Below are positions 23,723 to 31,786 of a DNA stretch of 38,139 nucleotides, piece after piece (position 1 is the first letter of the stretch; every line of letters starts with the position of its first letter). The notes below the pieces were generated by a model. The model saw nothing but the letters and a program-made list of their open reading frames with translations, had not been told where the DNA came from and did not search any database. Origin of the DNA: Candidatus Lachnoclostridium stercorigallinarum (GTDB taxonomy: Bacteria > Bacillota > Clostridia > Lachnospirales > Lachnospiraceae); assembly GCA_019116745.1 (NCBI GenBank), contig DXBC01000109.1, positions 1-38,139 on the forward strand, written 5' to 3'. The position numbers and the translations under genes are program-made.

Positions 23723-23751
23723 GTGGTATTGTCGGGAGTTCTCCCTCCCAC
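23723..23751 (-). promoter_or_regulatory. Putative L1-binding RNA motif before rplA
   Basis: Transcribed order: GTGG, GA, GGGA, a GAAC loop, TCCC, GACAATA, CCAC. It folds into two four-pair helices around an asymmetric internal loop (GA opposite GACAATA). It ends next to the AGGAGG of rplA. The same layout lies before rplK, which supports a shared ligand, most likely L1. Confidence 0.6.
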
Positions 23752-23782
23752 GTATTTCATGCTCCATTTCCCAAACGGGTGA

Positions 23783-24208
23783 TTAGTCCTCTACAACGAT
23801 ACCCATGCTTCTTGCGGTACCGGAGATCATGCTGATGGCAGCCTCAATACTTGCAGCGTTTAAGTCGGGCATCTTTAACTCAGCGATCTTCTGAACCTCT
23901 TCCTTGGAAATGGTGGCTACCTTCGTCTTGTTGGGGGTTGCAGAGCCGGATTTCAGCTTGCAGGCCTTCTTCAACAGAACGGCAGCCGGCGGAGTCTTTG
24001 TGATAAAGCTGAAACTTCTGTCAGCATATACGGTGATGACAACCGGGATGATCAGGTCGCCCTGGTCAGCGGTTCTCGCGTTGAATTCCTTCGTAAACTG
24101 TACAATGTTTACGCCGTGCTGTCCAAGTGCAGGACCAACAGGCGGAGCCGGCGTAGCCTTTCCAGCCGGAATCTGCAGTTTAATATAACCTGTTACTTTC
24201 TTTGCCAT
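23783..24208 (-). CDS. rplK: Ribosomal protein L11
   Basis: 141 residues, usual length: [34 protein letters not shown] at the N-terminus and the C-terminal RNA-binding domain ending [13 protein letters not shown]11 forms the base of the GTPase-associated centre. It lies between nusG and rplA and is preceded by a structured leader. Confidence 0.97.
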   Translation of the reverse strand: MAKKVTGYIKLQIPAGKATPAPPVGPALGQHGVNIVQFTKEFNARTADQGDLIIPVVITVYADRSFSFITKTPPAAVLLKKACKLKSGSATPNKTKVATISKEEVQKIAELKMPDLNAASIEAAISMISGTARSMGIVVED

Positions 24209-24230
24209 AATTAGGCACCTCCTAAATTTT

Positions 24231-24258
24231 GTGGTATTGTCGGGGATTTCCCTCCCAC
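24231..24258 (-). promoter_or_regulatory. Putative L1-binding RNA motif before rplK
   Basis: GTGG, GA, GGGA, AA loop, TCCC, CGACAATA, CCAC: the same fold as before rplA with one added base and a different apical loop. A separate AAGCGC hairpin (24262-24283) precedes it. Confidence 0.6.
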
Positions 24259-24291
24259 CAGCGCTTCAGGAAACCAAAGCGCCGATTCCTG

Positions 24292-24807
24292 TTACATCTT
24301 CTTTACTTCCGTAAAGTTCAGCTCGACCGGGGTCTCGCGGCCAAACATCTCAACATTGATTGTAATGGTCTTCTTCGCCTCATTGATGGACTTGATGGCT
24401 CCAACCGTGTCTTTCCATGCTCCGGAAATAACCACGACCATATCTCCCACCTCGTAGTCCATCTGGACATCTTCACCCCTGAATCCCAGGCTGGCGATCT
24501 CCTCATCGGACAACGGCACCGGCTTGGATCCAGGACCAACAAAACCTGTCACTCCACGTGTATTTCGTACAACGTACCAGGTGTCGTCATTCATTACCAT
24601 ATTGATGAGAACATATCCGGGGAACATTTTCTTGTCCGCCTTCTTTTCCACACCGTTCTTCAGCTCCACCACGGGCAGCATCGGAACGGACACCTCCAGA
24701 ATCTGATCCTGAAGACCGCGGTTCTCAATCGTCTTCTCAATGTCGACCTTCACCTTGTTCTCGTAGCCTGAATAAGTATGGACCACGTACCAATGCGCTT
24801 CTGCCAT
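24292..24807 (-). CDS. nusG: Transcription termination/antitermination factor NusG
   Basis: 171 residues from the ATG at 24807 (GAGGG at 8 bases; an earlier GTG is possible). NGN domain WYVVHTYSGYENKVK at the start, PGYVLI and VRNTRGVTGFVG in the middle, KOW domain FEVGDMVVVISGAWKD at the end. Binds RNA polymerase and couples it to Rho or the ribosome. Follows secE by 16 bases in the classical order. Confidence 0.96.
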   Translation of the reverse strand: MAEAHWYVVHTYSGYENKVKVDIEKTIENRGLQDQILEVSVPMLPVVELKNGVEKKADKKMFPGYVLINMVMNDDTWYVVRNTRGVTGFVGPGSKPVPLSDEEIASLGFRGEDVQMDYEVGDMVVVISGAWKDTVGAIKSINEAKKTITINVEMFGRETPVELNFTEVKKM

Positions 24808-24823
24808 ATCTTTCACCCTCGCC

Positions 24824-25033
24824 TTATCCTAAAATAACGTCAAGCCCCAGTCTGATGACCAGATCCAGAACCGTGATTACTGCGCCTAAAGCAATTGTGG
24901 ATATCAGAACCGCGATGGTCTGCTTCGTCACAGTATCTCTGGACGGCCATACAATCTTTTTGTACTCGGCCTTCATACCTTTGACAAAGCTTTTCTTCTT
25001 CCCAGCCTGCTCGCTTTTCGTTGTATCTCCCAT
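24824..25033 (-). CDS. secE: Preprotein translocase subunit SecE
   Basis: 69 residues, the single-helix form of Gram-positives. EYKKIVWPSRDTVTKQT is the SecE signature, followed by one membrane helix (about residues 42-62). Part of the SecYEG channel. AAAGGA lies before the ATG. Confidence 0.95.
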   Translation of the reverse strand: MGDTTKSEQAGKKKSFVKGMKAEYKKIVWPSRDTVTKQTIAVLISTIALGAVITVLDLVIRLGLDVILG

Positions 25034-25058
25034 AATTCACGTCCTTTACTAAAACAGG

Positions 25059-25208
25059 TTATCTGGTTTCCTTGTGTAAAGTATGTCTCTTACAGAATCT
25101 ACAATACTTCTTGGTCTCCATCCGGTCCGGATGAGCCTTTTTGTCTTTGGTCATGTTGTAATTACGCTGCTTACATTCTGTACATGCCAGTGTGATTTTT
25201 GTACGCAC
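25059..25208 (-). CDS. rpmG: Ribosomal protein L33
   Basis: 49 residues from a GTG start with GGAGGTGG 5-6 bases upstream. The sequence begins (M)[16 protein letters not shown] and ends HTLHKETR. Four cysteines in two C-x2-C pairs (9/12 and 36/39) make this the zinc-binding (C+) form. First gene of the secE-nusG-rplK-rplA operon. Confidence 0.96.
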   Translation of the reverse strand: MRTKITLACTECKQRNYNMTKDKKAHPDRMETKKYCRFCKRHTLHKETR

Positions 25209-25297
25209 AACTTCCACCTCCACGTATTTTTTGTTTTTGGGTCTCTTCTCTATTTTTGCGCATAAAAAAAAGACCTATCGCTTCCATTCGCCCGTCC

Positions 25298-25326
25298 ACT
25301 ATATCACAAAACTTTCCTGCCGTCAA
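25298..25326 (-). promoter_or_regulatory. Promoter of rpmG-secE-nusG-rplK-rplA
   Basis: Minus strand: -35 TTGACG (25321-25326), 17-base spacer, -10 TATAGT (25298-25303). Close to consensus, as expected for a ribosomal operon. Confidence 0.82.
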
Positions 25327-25383
25327 CAGTTTTGCCTGCTGTTCCAAAACTTTCCTCTTTGTCCTTTTTATAGATCTCCGGCA

Positions 25384-25436
25384 GAAAAGGACCCTGAAGC
25401 CAAGCATATCATTTCTTCCGCCTCAAAGTCCTTTTT
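25384..25436 (-). terminator. Probable terminator after the response regulator gene
   Basis: AAAAGGAC pairs with GTCCTTTT across a 36-base region with partial inner pairing; UUUU on the minus strand. It separates the response-regulator operon from the ribosomal promoter. Confidence 0.6.
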
Positions 25437-25453
25437 TGTTCCTCTGTGCAGCC

Positions 25454-26128
25454 TTACCGGCCGCCCTCGATCTTATATCCCACGCCGCGGATAGTCTCGA
25501 TGCAGTCTCCCGCCTCTCCCAGCTTCTGCCGAAGCGTCCGGATATGCACATCCACCGTGCGGCTTTCTCCGTCAAATTCATAGCCCCAGATCTCGTCCAG
25601 AAGCTGCGCCCTGGTAAATACGTTTCCCTGGTGGCGGATCAGCACGCAGAGCACCTCAAATTCCTTCAGGGTCAGAGTGACCGGCTCATCCTTCACCTTC
25701 ACCACGTGACGGGACGGATTTACATAGAGGTCTCCCACGCGGTATTCCTCCGCCCGGTCCTCTTTCTCCGCCCGGCGGAGAACGGCGCGTATTCTGGAAA
25801 TCAGCTCCATCATCCGAAACGGCTTGGCAATATAATCGTCCGCCCCGCTGTCCAGGCCGATGACCGTATCGTACTCCCCGTCTTTGGCTGTGAGCATGAT
25901 CACAGGCAGCCTCTCCGTGCTGCGGTCCGCTTTCAGCTTCTTCAGTATGGTCAGTCCGTCCTCCTCAGGCAGCATAATATCCAGAAGGATCAGGTCCGGT
26001 TTCGTCCGCTCCATAGACTTCCAGAACTGGGAGGGCAGCATAAAGCCCTCCGCGTCCATTCCCTGGCTGTTCAGCGTGTACGTCACCAGCTCCCGTATGC
26101 TCGCGTCATCCTCTACTACATAAATCAT
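25454..26128 (-). CDS. OmpR/PhoB-family response regulator
   Basis: 224 residues from the ATG at 26128 (GGGAG 8 bases upstream; the ATG two codons earlier touches the ribosome site). Receiver domain with VVEDD, phospho-acceptor Asp in LILLDIMLP, Thr in MLTAKD and Lys in AKPF. Winged-helix output domain with LTLKEFEVLCVLIRHQGNVFTRAQLLDEIWGY and SRTVDVHIRTLRQKLG. No histidine kinase is adjacent; the neighbour is a HAD phosphatase. The partner kinase must lie elsewhere or the gene is an orphan. It is the last gene of the operon that starts with the trigger-factor-like lipoprotein. Confidence 0.92.
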   Translation of the reverse strand: MIYVVEDDASIRELVTYTLNSQGMDAEGFMLPSQFWKSMERTKPDLILLDIMLPEEDGLTILKKLKADRSTERLPVIMLTAKDGEYDTVIGLDSGADDYIAKPFRMMELISRIRAVLRRAEKEDRAEEYRVGDLYVNPSRHVVKVKDEPVTLTLKEFEVLCVLIRHQGNVFTRAQLLDEIWGYEFDGESRTVDVHIRTLRQKLGEAGDCIETIRGVGYKIEGGR

Positions 26129-26140
26129 CCGCATTCTCCC

Positions 26141-26938
26141 TTATATGATTCCCAGCTGTTCCATGGCCCAGGCTACTCCGCCCTCTTCCACCGTTTTGGT
26201 GATGAACGGCTGAAACTGCTCCAGTTCCGGAGCGTGAGCCCCCATGGCAATCCGGTTCAGGGCAAAGGCAAACATGGGAATGTCATTGCTGCTGTCTCCG
26301 AACACATAGGCGCTCTCCAAAGGCAGACCGTATTCCCTCAGAACCCATTCCATGGCTGTGGCCTTGGTGCAGTCCGACGGAACGCATTCAAACAGCCCGT
26401 CTCCCCGGTTCATAATATCCATGTCGGGAAGGCCGGCAAAAAATCTCTCCAGGTCGCTGTTTTCACCTGTGACCGCGCAGAATTTATCGAATACGCAGTC
26501 CGGATCCTCCCAGCTCGCCATGAGCTTTCCGTACTTGCGCGTCATATTGGCTTTCACCTCTGCAATCCGGCTGCTGACGCCGGCCACGTCTTCCCGGAAG
26601 CAGACCCTGTCAGAGGCTTCCAGCCAGGCGTCCATACCGCAGTCCAGGATGAGCTGACGGATCTCCCTTCCCCGCTCCACCGGGATGGACCGGTGAAAAC
26701 GGCTCTCTCCGTGAACCACTATCTCCGTACCGCAGCCGCACAAAAATCCGTCTGCCGGAACCGCTTCCTCCAGAAACTTCAGCTCGCATCTGGGCCGCCC
26801 GGAATTGACAAACACCAGATGTCCCCGCTCCATGGCTCTGGTAAGAGCATCGATGGAGCTGTCAGGAATCTCATTTTTCGATTCACTTACCAGCGTACCG
26901 TCCACATCAAAAAACAATACTTTTCTGTCACTCGTCAT
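26141..26938 (-). CDS. HAD-superfamily phosphatase (Cof type, IIB)
   Basis: 265 residues from the ATG at 26938, overlapping the end of xpt by 11 bases. Motifs: nucleophile FFDVDGTLVS, motif II FVNSGRP, motif III Lys in CTKATAMEW, motif IV FGDSSNDIPMF. The large cap between motifs II and III is type IIB. Such enzymes remove phosphate from sugar phosphates, flavin or cofactor phosphates; the substrate is not predictable. A longer in-frame version exists upstream but lies inside xpt. Confidence 0.88.
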   Translation of the reverse strand: MTSDRKVLFFDVDGTLVSESKNEIPDSSIDALTRAMERGHLVFVNSGRPRCELKFLEEAVPADGFLCGCGTEIVVHGESRFHRSIPVERGREIRQLILDCGMDAWLEASDRVCFREDVAGVSSRIAEVKANMTRKYGKLMASWEDPDCVFDKFCAVTGENSDLERFFAGLPDMDIMNRGDGLFECVPSDCTKATAMEWVLREYGLPLESAYVFGDSSNDIPMFAFALNRIAMGAHAPELEQFQPFITKTVEEGGVAWAMEQLGII

Positions 26939-27512
26939 CACGGAATACAATCTCCCCTGTTTTTTCGTCCATGCTGTCCACAATCGCCAGGGATTCAATG
27001 CGGAGTCCTTCTCTGCGAAGGCGCTCTCCGCCGCCCTGAAAGCCTTTCTCAATGATGATGCCGGCTCCCACCACATGAGCTCCGGACTCCCGAATCACCT
27101 CCAGCAGACCGTCCATGGCCGCCCCGTTGGCCATAAAATCATCAATGATCAGCACCCGGTCCTCCGGACCCAGAAATTTCTTTGACACAATGATATCATA
27201 GATTCTTCCGTGGGTATAGGACTGCACCTTGCTGGAATACACCTCGCCTGCAATGTTTTTGCTCTGGCTCTTCTTTGCAAACACTACGGGAACGCCGAAG
27301 GACTGTGCCACGATACAGGCGATTCCAATGCCGGACGCTTCAATGGTAAGGATCTTGTTGATCTCCTCTCCCTCAAAACGCTTCTTAAACTCCTTCCCAA
27401 ACTTGGAAAACAGTTCAATGTCCATCTGGTGATTCAAAAAGCTGTCCACTTTCAATACATTTCCAGGAAATACCTGGCCGTCCTTACGGATCCGATCCTT
27501 TAGCAGCTGCAT
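26928..27512 (-). CDS. xpt: Xanthine phosphoribosyltransferase
   Basis: 194 residues. Converts xanthine and PRPP to XMP in purine salvage. The sequence matches Xpt along its length: MQLLKDRIRKDGQVFPGNVLKVDSFLNHQMD, GEEINKILTIEASGI, the PRPP loop VLIIDDFMANGAA, and KGFQGGGERLR. GGGAGG precedes the ATG. The gap to the upstream gene is only 30 bases, so there is no room for the purine riboswitch that often controls xpt. Confidence 0.95.
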   Translation of the reverse strand: MQLLKDRIRKDGQVFPGNVLKVDSFLNHQMDIELFSKFGKEFKKRFEGEEINKILTIEASGIGIACIVAQSFGVPVVFAKKSQSKNIAGEVYSSKVQSYTHGRIYDIIVSKKFLGPEDRVLIIDDFMANGAAMDGLLEVIRESGAHVVGAGIIIEKGFQGGGERLRREGLRIESLAIVDSMDEKTGEIVFRDDE

Positions 27513-27542
27513 CTTTAGCCTCCCGCTCTCTCTTATTCTTCC

Positions 27543-28604
27543 TTATTTGTAAACCGCATTATCCTTTAAAAATTCCATGGCCGTCCAGTTGCGGGCAAAG
27601 CGCTGTGCATCTGCCTCCCCCGCCAGCTCCGCCACTGCGTCAAAATCTTCCATCCCGTTGGCCTCCGCCACCGCCTGGCGGGCTTCGTCGCCGATTTCCA
27701 GATTTTCCTGGGTGTACACCTCCTGAAGCACCATCTCCAGCTTTACATTGTAATCCGCCTGATTTCTCATGGACTCTTCGTAGGCGGCCTGGTCGATGCC
27801 CAAAATCTGCAGGTACTGATCCAGGGTCACGCCCTGAAGGGACAGCAGATTTTCATTCTGGCTCGTCAGCCGCTGATACTCTTCTTCCACATCCCCGTCA
27901 ATACCCGTAAATGTGGCGTCAGCCACCACGGCGTCAAACAGCTGATTTTCCTCCTGAGTTTCCGCCTGCTGAGCCTTCGTCTCCTCCAGCTGGCTTCTTA
28001 AGTCTGCCTCCCAGGCATCCACCGTGTCAAAATCGGAGATTCTCTGGACAAAAGCGTCGTTTAACTCCGGAGTATGGGACTCCTCCACCCGGTTCACCGT
28101 CACGTCAAAGACCACGTCCTCTCCCGCAAGGTCCGGATTGTTGACGTAGGGATCCGGAAATGTCAGCTCCAGGGACAGCTCCTGCCCCTTTGTCGCGCCG
28201 ACGAGGCCGTCCTCAAATCCGTCAATAAAACTTCCGGAACCCAGCACCAGATCATAGTCCTCCGCCGTGCCCCCGTCAAAGGCCTCTCCGTCGTGGATTC
28301 CCACAAAATCAATATTTACCGTGTCGCCGTTCTCCGCCGGGCGGTCTACCTCCACCAGGTCCGGGTTGGCCACCAGTCTGGACTGAACAGCGGTCTGAAC
28401 TTCTTCATCCGTCACCGTCCGGTCCGCCTGCTCAATCTCCACTCCCTTGTACTGTCCCAGCTCCACCTGGCCGGAGAACCCTTCCTCCCCGGAAGTCTCC
28501 TCCTGGACAGCCGTCGTCTCCTCTTCCTGGTTCTGTCCGCAGCCGGAAGCCAGCACAAATGCTGCGGCAATACCGCAGACACAGATTTTCACATATCGCC
28601 TCAT
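27543..28604 (-). CDS. Trigger-factor-like peptidyl-prolyl isomerase lipoprotein
   Basis: 353 residues from the ATG at 28604 (AGGAGG at 6 bases). A lipoprotein signal ends LASGC (Cys22), then an acidic linker of about 30 residues. The middle is an FKBP-type domain (about residues 85-180) with GDTVNIDFVG, FDGGTAEDYDLVLGSGSFIDGFEDGLVGATKGQE. The C-terminal part is helical like the chaperone arms of trigger factor, with SQLEETKAQQAETQEENQ. The ribosome-binding domain of trigger factor is missing, replaced by the lipid anchor. It therefore probably folds exported proteins outside the membrane, a role comparable to PrsA. First gene of the operon with xpt, the HAD phosphatase and the response regulator. 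Confidence 0.87.
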   Translation of the reverse strand: MRRYVKICVCGIAAAFVLASGCGQNQEEETTAVQEETSGEEGFSGQVELGQYKGVEIEQADRTVTDEEVQTAVQSRLVANPDLVEVDRPAENGDTVNIDFVGIHDGEAFDGGTAEDYDLVLGSGSFIDGFEDGLVGATKGQELSLELTFPDPYVNNPDLAGEDVVFDVTVNRVEESHTPELNDAFVQRISDFDTVDAWEADLRSQLEETKAQQAETQEENQLFDAVVADATFTGIDGDVEEEYQRLTSQNENLLSLQGVTLDQYLQILGIDQAAYEESMRNQADYNVKLEMVLQEVYTQENLEIGDEARQAVAEANGMEDFDAVAELAGEADAQRFARNWTAMEFLKDNAVYK

Positions 28605-28669
28605 GATGTTCCTCCTGTATTTGGTCATGCCCTCCCGAACTGCCGGGAGCACACAGGTATGTCCAGCTA

Positions 28670-28698
28670 GTTATATCATATTTGGCCGGAGTACGCAA
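28670..28698 (-). promoter_or_regulatory. Promoter of the lipoprotein-xpt-HAD-regulator operon
   Basis: Minus strand: -35 TTGCGT (28693-28698), 17-base spacer, extended -10 TGA-TATAAC (hexamer 28670-28675). A CTCCCG/CGGGAG hairpin lies in the leader (28632-28649). Confidence 0.7.
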
Positions 28699-28720
28699 CC
28701 GGGCAAAACCTGCGCACCTC

Positions 28721-30112
28721 TCAGTCAGCCCTGTAAAACGCCTGGAATGCCAGATATGTGTGATACACATCCAGCTTGGAAGCCAGCTCAAAAGGCGCGT
28801 GCATGGAAAGAATCGGCACTCCCAGATCCACCACGTCCACGTTCAGACCTGCTACAAACTGGGCAATGGTGCCGCCGCCTCCGGCGTCTACGGCTCCCAG
28901 CTCTCCCGTCTGCCAGCAGACGCCGGCATCGTCCATGATCCGGATTACCTGAGCCATCACCTCGGCGCTGGCATCGTTGGAGGAGGATTTCCCTCTGGCT
29001 CCCGTATACTTCGTCAGCACGCAGCCCTTTCCCGCGTAACAGGAATTGCGGCTTTCATAGGCCGATGAAAACGTGGGATCATAAGCCGCGTTCACATCTG
29101 AAGACAGGCAGAGAGAATGGGCCAGCACTTCCTTGAAGTCTGCTCCTTCCCGCTCCGCAAGCATCTGTATGTAGTGAAGCACATAGTCGGAATTCAGCCC
29201 CGTATTGCCCACGGACCCGATCTCCTCCTTGTCTGTCAGAATGGTCACCGTAGTATAAACCGGCTCCCTCACTCCGATCTCCGCCTGCAGGGCCGTGTAA
29301 GCGCAGACACGGTCATCCTGGCCGTAGGCGCCGATCATTCCCCGATCCAGACCGATGTCCACCGCCTTATAGGCCGGCACCATTTCGATCTCTGCCCGGA
29401 TAAAATCCTTCTCCGTCATGCCGTAATACCGGTTTAAAAGAGCCAGCACCTTCAGCTTTACGGCCTCCTTCACATCCTTGCTGTCCTCATAGGGAAGAGA
29501 TCCGATCACCACGTTCAGCTCCTCTCCCCGGATTCCATCGGAGAGCTTTCTCCCGTTCTGTTCTCCCGCCAGGTGAGGCAGCAGGTCGGTGACGCAGAAC
29601 AGCGGGTCTCCCTCTTTTTCTCCCAGTGAGATCTCCACCTTTGTGCCGTCCTCCAGGTACACCACCCCGTGCATGGCCAGCGGCACCGTACTCCACTGAT
29701 ATTTCCGGATTCCCCCGTAGTAATGGGTCTTTAAAAGGGCCAGACCGTCCTTTTCATAGAGGGGATTGGGCTTTAAATCCAGCCTCGGCGAATCGATATG
29801 GGCTCCGTTCAGCCGCAGCCCCTCCGAAGCCGGCTTTGTGCCGAAGGTGGTGGCAATCAGCGCCTTATCCCGGTTTACCATGTAAACCTTGTCGCCGGGC
29901 CCGTAAGTCTCTCTCCGGTTAAAGAGTCGGTATCCTGCTTCCTCCAGCATGCTGACAGCCTTTTTCACACACTCCCGCTCCGTCTTTCCCTCGTTTAAAA
30001 ACTCTTTGTAACCCTCGCAGAAACGGCCGGCCTCTTCCGCCTGCTCCGGATATTTTTCTGCAATATCCGGAAATTTCCATCCCAGTTTTTCCTGAAGTTC
30101 CTTTCCCGTCAT
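28721..30112 (-). CDS. M18-family zinc aminopeptidase
   Basis: 463 residues from the ATG at 30112 (AGGAGG at 8 bases). M18 features: NGAHIDSPRLDLKPNPL with the first metal His and Asp, DKEEIGSVGNTG with metal-binding/catalytic Glu, SSDVNAAYDP, and the last zinc His in LSMHAPFELASKLD. Cleaves N-terminal residues from peptides in the cytoplasm; M18 enzymes form large dodecamers. Lies downstream of the alarmone synthetase with a hairpin between. Confidence 0.92.
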   Translation of the reverse strand: MTGKELQEKLGWKFPDIAEKYPEQAEEAGRFCEGYKEFLNEGKTERECVKKAVSMLEEAGYRLFNRRETYGPGDKVYMVNRDKALIATTFGTKPASEGLRLNGAHIDSPRLDLKPNPLYEKDGLALLKTHYYGGIRKYQWSTVPLAMHGVVYLEDGTKVEISLGEKEGDPLFCVTDLLPHLAGEQNGRKLSDGIRGEELNVVIGSLPYEDSKDVKEAVKLKVLALLNRYYGMTEKDFIRAEIEMVPAYKAVDIGLDRGMIGAYGQDDRVCAYTALQAEIGVREPVYTTVTILTDKEEIGSVGNTGLNSDYVLHYIQMLAEREGADFKEVLAHSLCLSSDVNAAYDPTFSSAYESRNSCYAGKGCVLTKYTGARGKSSSNDASAEVMAQVIRIMDDAGVCWQTGELGAVDAGGGGTIAQFVAGLNVDVVDLGVPILSMHAPFELASKLDVYHTYLAFQAFYRAD

Positions 30113-30161
30113 CTCTCGTATCCTCCTGTTCTGCCGTCCGGCGGTTCTCTCTGTCTGAAAC

Positions 30162-30194
30162 ACGGGGGACGCCGCAAAATGCAGCCTCCCCCGT
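30162..30194 (-). terminator. Hairpin between alarmone synthetase and M18 peptidase genes
   Basis: ACGGGGGA/TCCCCCGT stem with a 17-base loop, nine bases after the synthetase stop. Only UUU follows at a distance, so it may be a partial terminator. Confidence 0.5.
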
Positions 30195-30202
30195 CACAGC
30201 TT

Positions 30203-30850
30203 TTACGCCTGTCTGTTCTGTTCCCTGCTGACCTCCAGAATCCTCTCGTTCAGAGAGTACATCTTCGCGTCCAGCATATCTACCATATCCGCGCAGGCTT
30301 TCAGTTCCTGCTGCAGATTTTCCGGGCCGTCGCCCTCAAACTTATAATAAATCTTGTGCTCCAGACTTGCCCAGAAATCCATAGCCACCGTGCGGATCTG
30401 AATCTCCACTTTTGTCTCCACCATCTCTCCGTTGAGATAGATGGGAACCGTCACCACCATGTGATAGCTGCGGTAGCCGTTGGGCTTTGGAGTCTTGATA
30501 TAATCCTTCACATAGAGCACCGTCACATCCCGCTGTCTGGAGATCATATCCGCCAGCAGATAGATATCCGTGCGGAATGAACAGATAATCCGGATGCCCG
30601 CGATATCGCTCAGCTTCTCCACCATGTTCTCAATGGTCACGTCATAACCGCTACGCTTGAGCTTCTTCACAATGCTCTCCGGCGTCTTAAGCCGGGACTT
30701 TACATGCTCAATGGGATTGTAATCGTTGATCTGCACAAACTCGTTGTTCAGGATCTCGATCTTGGTATTGATTTCCTTCAGCGCGGAATCATACAGGAAC
30801 ATAATGGATTTCCACTGGTCTATCTGACTGGACTCTCCCGGAATCTTCAT
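30203..30850 (-). CDS. Small alarmone synthetase (RelQ/RelP-like (p)ppGpp synthetase)
   Basis: 215 residues from the ATG at 30850 (GGAGG at 7 bases). Only the RelA/SpoT synthetase domain is present: KLKRSGYDVTIENMVEKLSDIAGIRIICSF, KDYIKTPKPNGYRSYHMVV and VEIQIRTVAMDFWASLEHKIYYK. There is no HD hydrolase or regulatory ACT/TGS domain. Such proteins form tetramers and make ppGpp/pppGpp under cell-wall or other stress, without the ribosome. Followed by an M18 peptidase, preceded by an S1-domain gene 39 bases upstream. Confidence 0.93.
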   Translation of the reverse strand: MKIPGESSQIDQWKSIMFLYDSALKEINTKIEILNNEFVQINDYNPIEHVKSRLKTPESIVKKLKRSGYDVTIENMVEKLSDIAGIRIICSFRTDIYLLADMISRQRDVTVLYVKDYIKTPKPNGYRSYHMVVTVPIYLNGEMVETKVEIQIRTVAMDFWASLEHKIYYKFEGDGPENLQQELKACADMVDMLDAKMYSLNERILEVSREQNRQA

Positions 30851-30889
30851 CTGCCCGCCTCCTCTCACGCCTGTTCCCTTTGTTCTGCC

Positions 30890-31651
30890 TTACAGCTTGA
30901 TATTCTTTAACAGGTCGCCCAAGCCGGTAGAAATGGTTCCGGTCTCCTTGTAGTTGAACACCTCGTGCTCTTCCTTATCCGTCTCCTCACTGATCAGGGC
31001 TCTCATGCTCAGGCCGATCTTTCCATTGTCCGTGGAAATTACCTTCGCCTTCACTTCCTGCCCCTCTTTCAGCACCACGCCGGGATGCTTGATTCTCTGG
31101 GTACTGATCTGGGATACATGCACCAGACCGGAAATGCCGTCCTCCAGCTCCACAAAAGCTCCGTAGGGCTGCAGGCTTTCCACCTTGCCGGTCACTACAT
31201 CGCCCACGTGATACTGAGCCAGCTTCTGCTTCCTGGACTCATCTCTTCTGGCTTTCTCCACTTCCCGTCCGGAGAGCACCAGTCTCTTCTTCTCCAGGTC
31301 GGCAGTGATCACCATCACATCCAGATGCTTGCCCACCATATCGTCCAGCTTCTCCACATAATGGGTGGAAATATGGGATGCGGGGATAAATGCTCTCACA
31401 TCGTCCACAAAGGCCACCAGACCGCCTTTTACGGCCTCCTTCACCTTCACGTCAAATACGGTTTTGTCTTCCATCATCTGAACAAAATTCTGCCATTTCT
31501 CTGCTGCCGGATCTTCCTCAGCCTCATAAACCGGCTGTTTTCCCTCCAGCGTCTTATAGGATTCTTCCAGCTCCGCTGCATAATCATCCATAGTCTCTGC
31601 CGGCTCAGCGGCTTTGGTTGTCTCTAACTCTTTCTTCATTTCTTCACTCAT
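30890..31651 (-). CDS. S1-domain RNA-binding protein (RpsA-like)
   Basis: 253 residues. An acidic N-terminus (about 60 residues) is followed by two S1 domains: residues about 63-130 (VFDVKVKEAVKGGLVAFVDDVRAFIPASHIS) and about 147-217 (GDVVTGKVESLQPYGAFVELEDGISGLVHVSQIS). A short tail ends STGLGDLLKNIKL. Full S1 has four to six domains; clostridial RpsA-like proteins are shorter. It may assist translation of weak mRNAs or act in RNA turnover. First gene of a leftward group with the alarmone synthetase. Confidence 0.88.
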   Translation of the reverse strand: MSEEMKKELETTKAAEPAETMDDYAAELEESYKTLEGKQPVYEAEEDPAAEKWQNFVQMMEDKTVFDVKVKEAVKGGLVAFVDDVRAFIPASHISTHYVEKLDDMVGKHLDVMVITADLEKKRLVLSGREVEKARRDESRKQKLAQYHVGDVVTGKVESLQPYGAFVELEDGISGLVHVSQISTQRIKHPGVVLKEGQEVKAKVISTDNGKIGLSMRALISEETDKEEHEVFNYKETGTISTGLGDLLKNIKL

Positions 31652-31786
31652 AACGCGTCACCCTTTCGTGCTATATTATCTAATACTTAAATCTACCATA
31701 TCTCACCCGATTTTTCTATAGTTTTTGACGATTTTTTGTGGTATACTACAGCCAGATGGAAGAATATTTGAAAGGATTTTACCTGC

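Noticed and set aside
25199-27055. A long plus-strand open frame of 618 codons
   Set aside because: It is antisense to rpmG, the response regulator, the HAD phosphatase and xpt, all of which have clear families; its own translation is low-complexity and matches nothing I recognise.
27513-27542. Possible purine riboswitch before xpt
   Set aside because: Only 30 bases separate xpt from the upstream gene, too short for the aptamer, and no aptamer core is visible.
31729-31747. TTGACG followed by TATACT as a promoter of the PHP gene
   Set aside because: The spacer is only about 11 bases, too short for a standard promoter; the extended -10 alone may be used.
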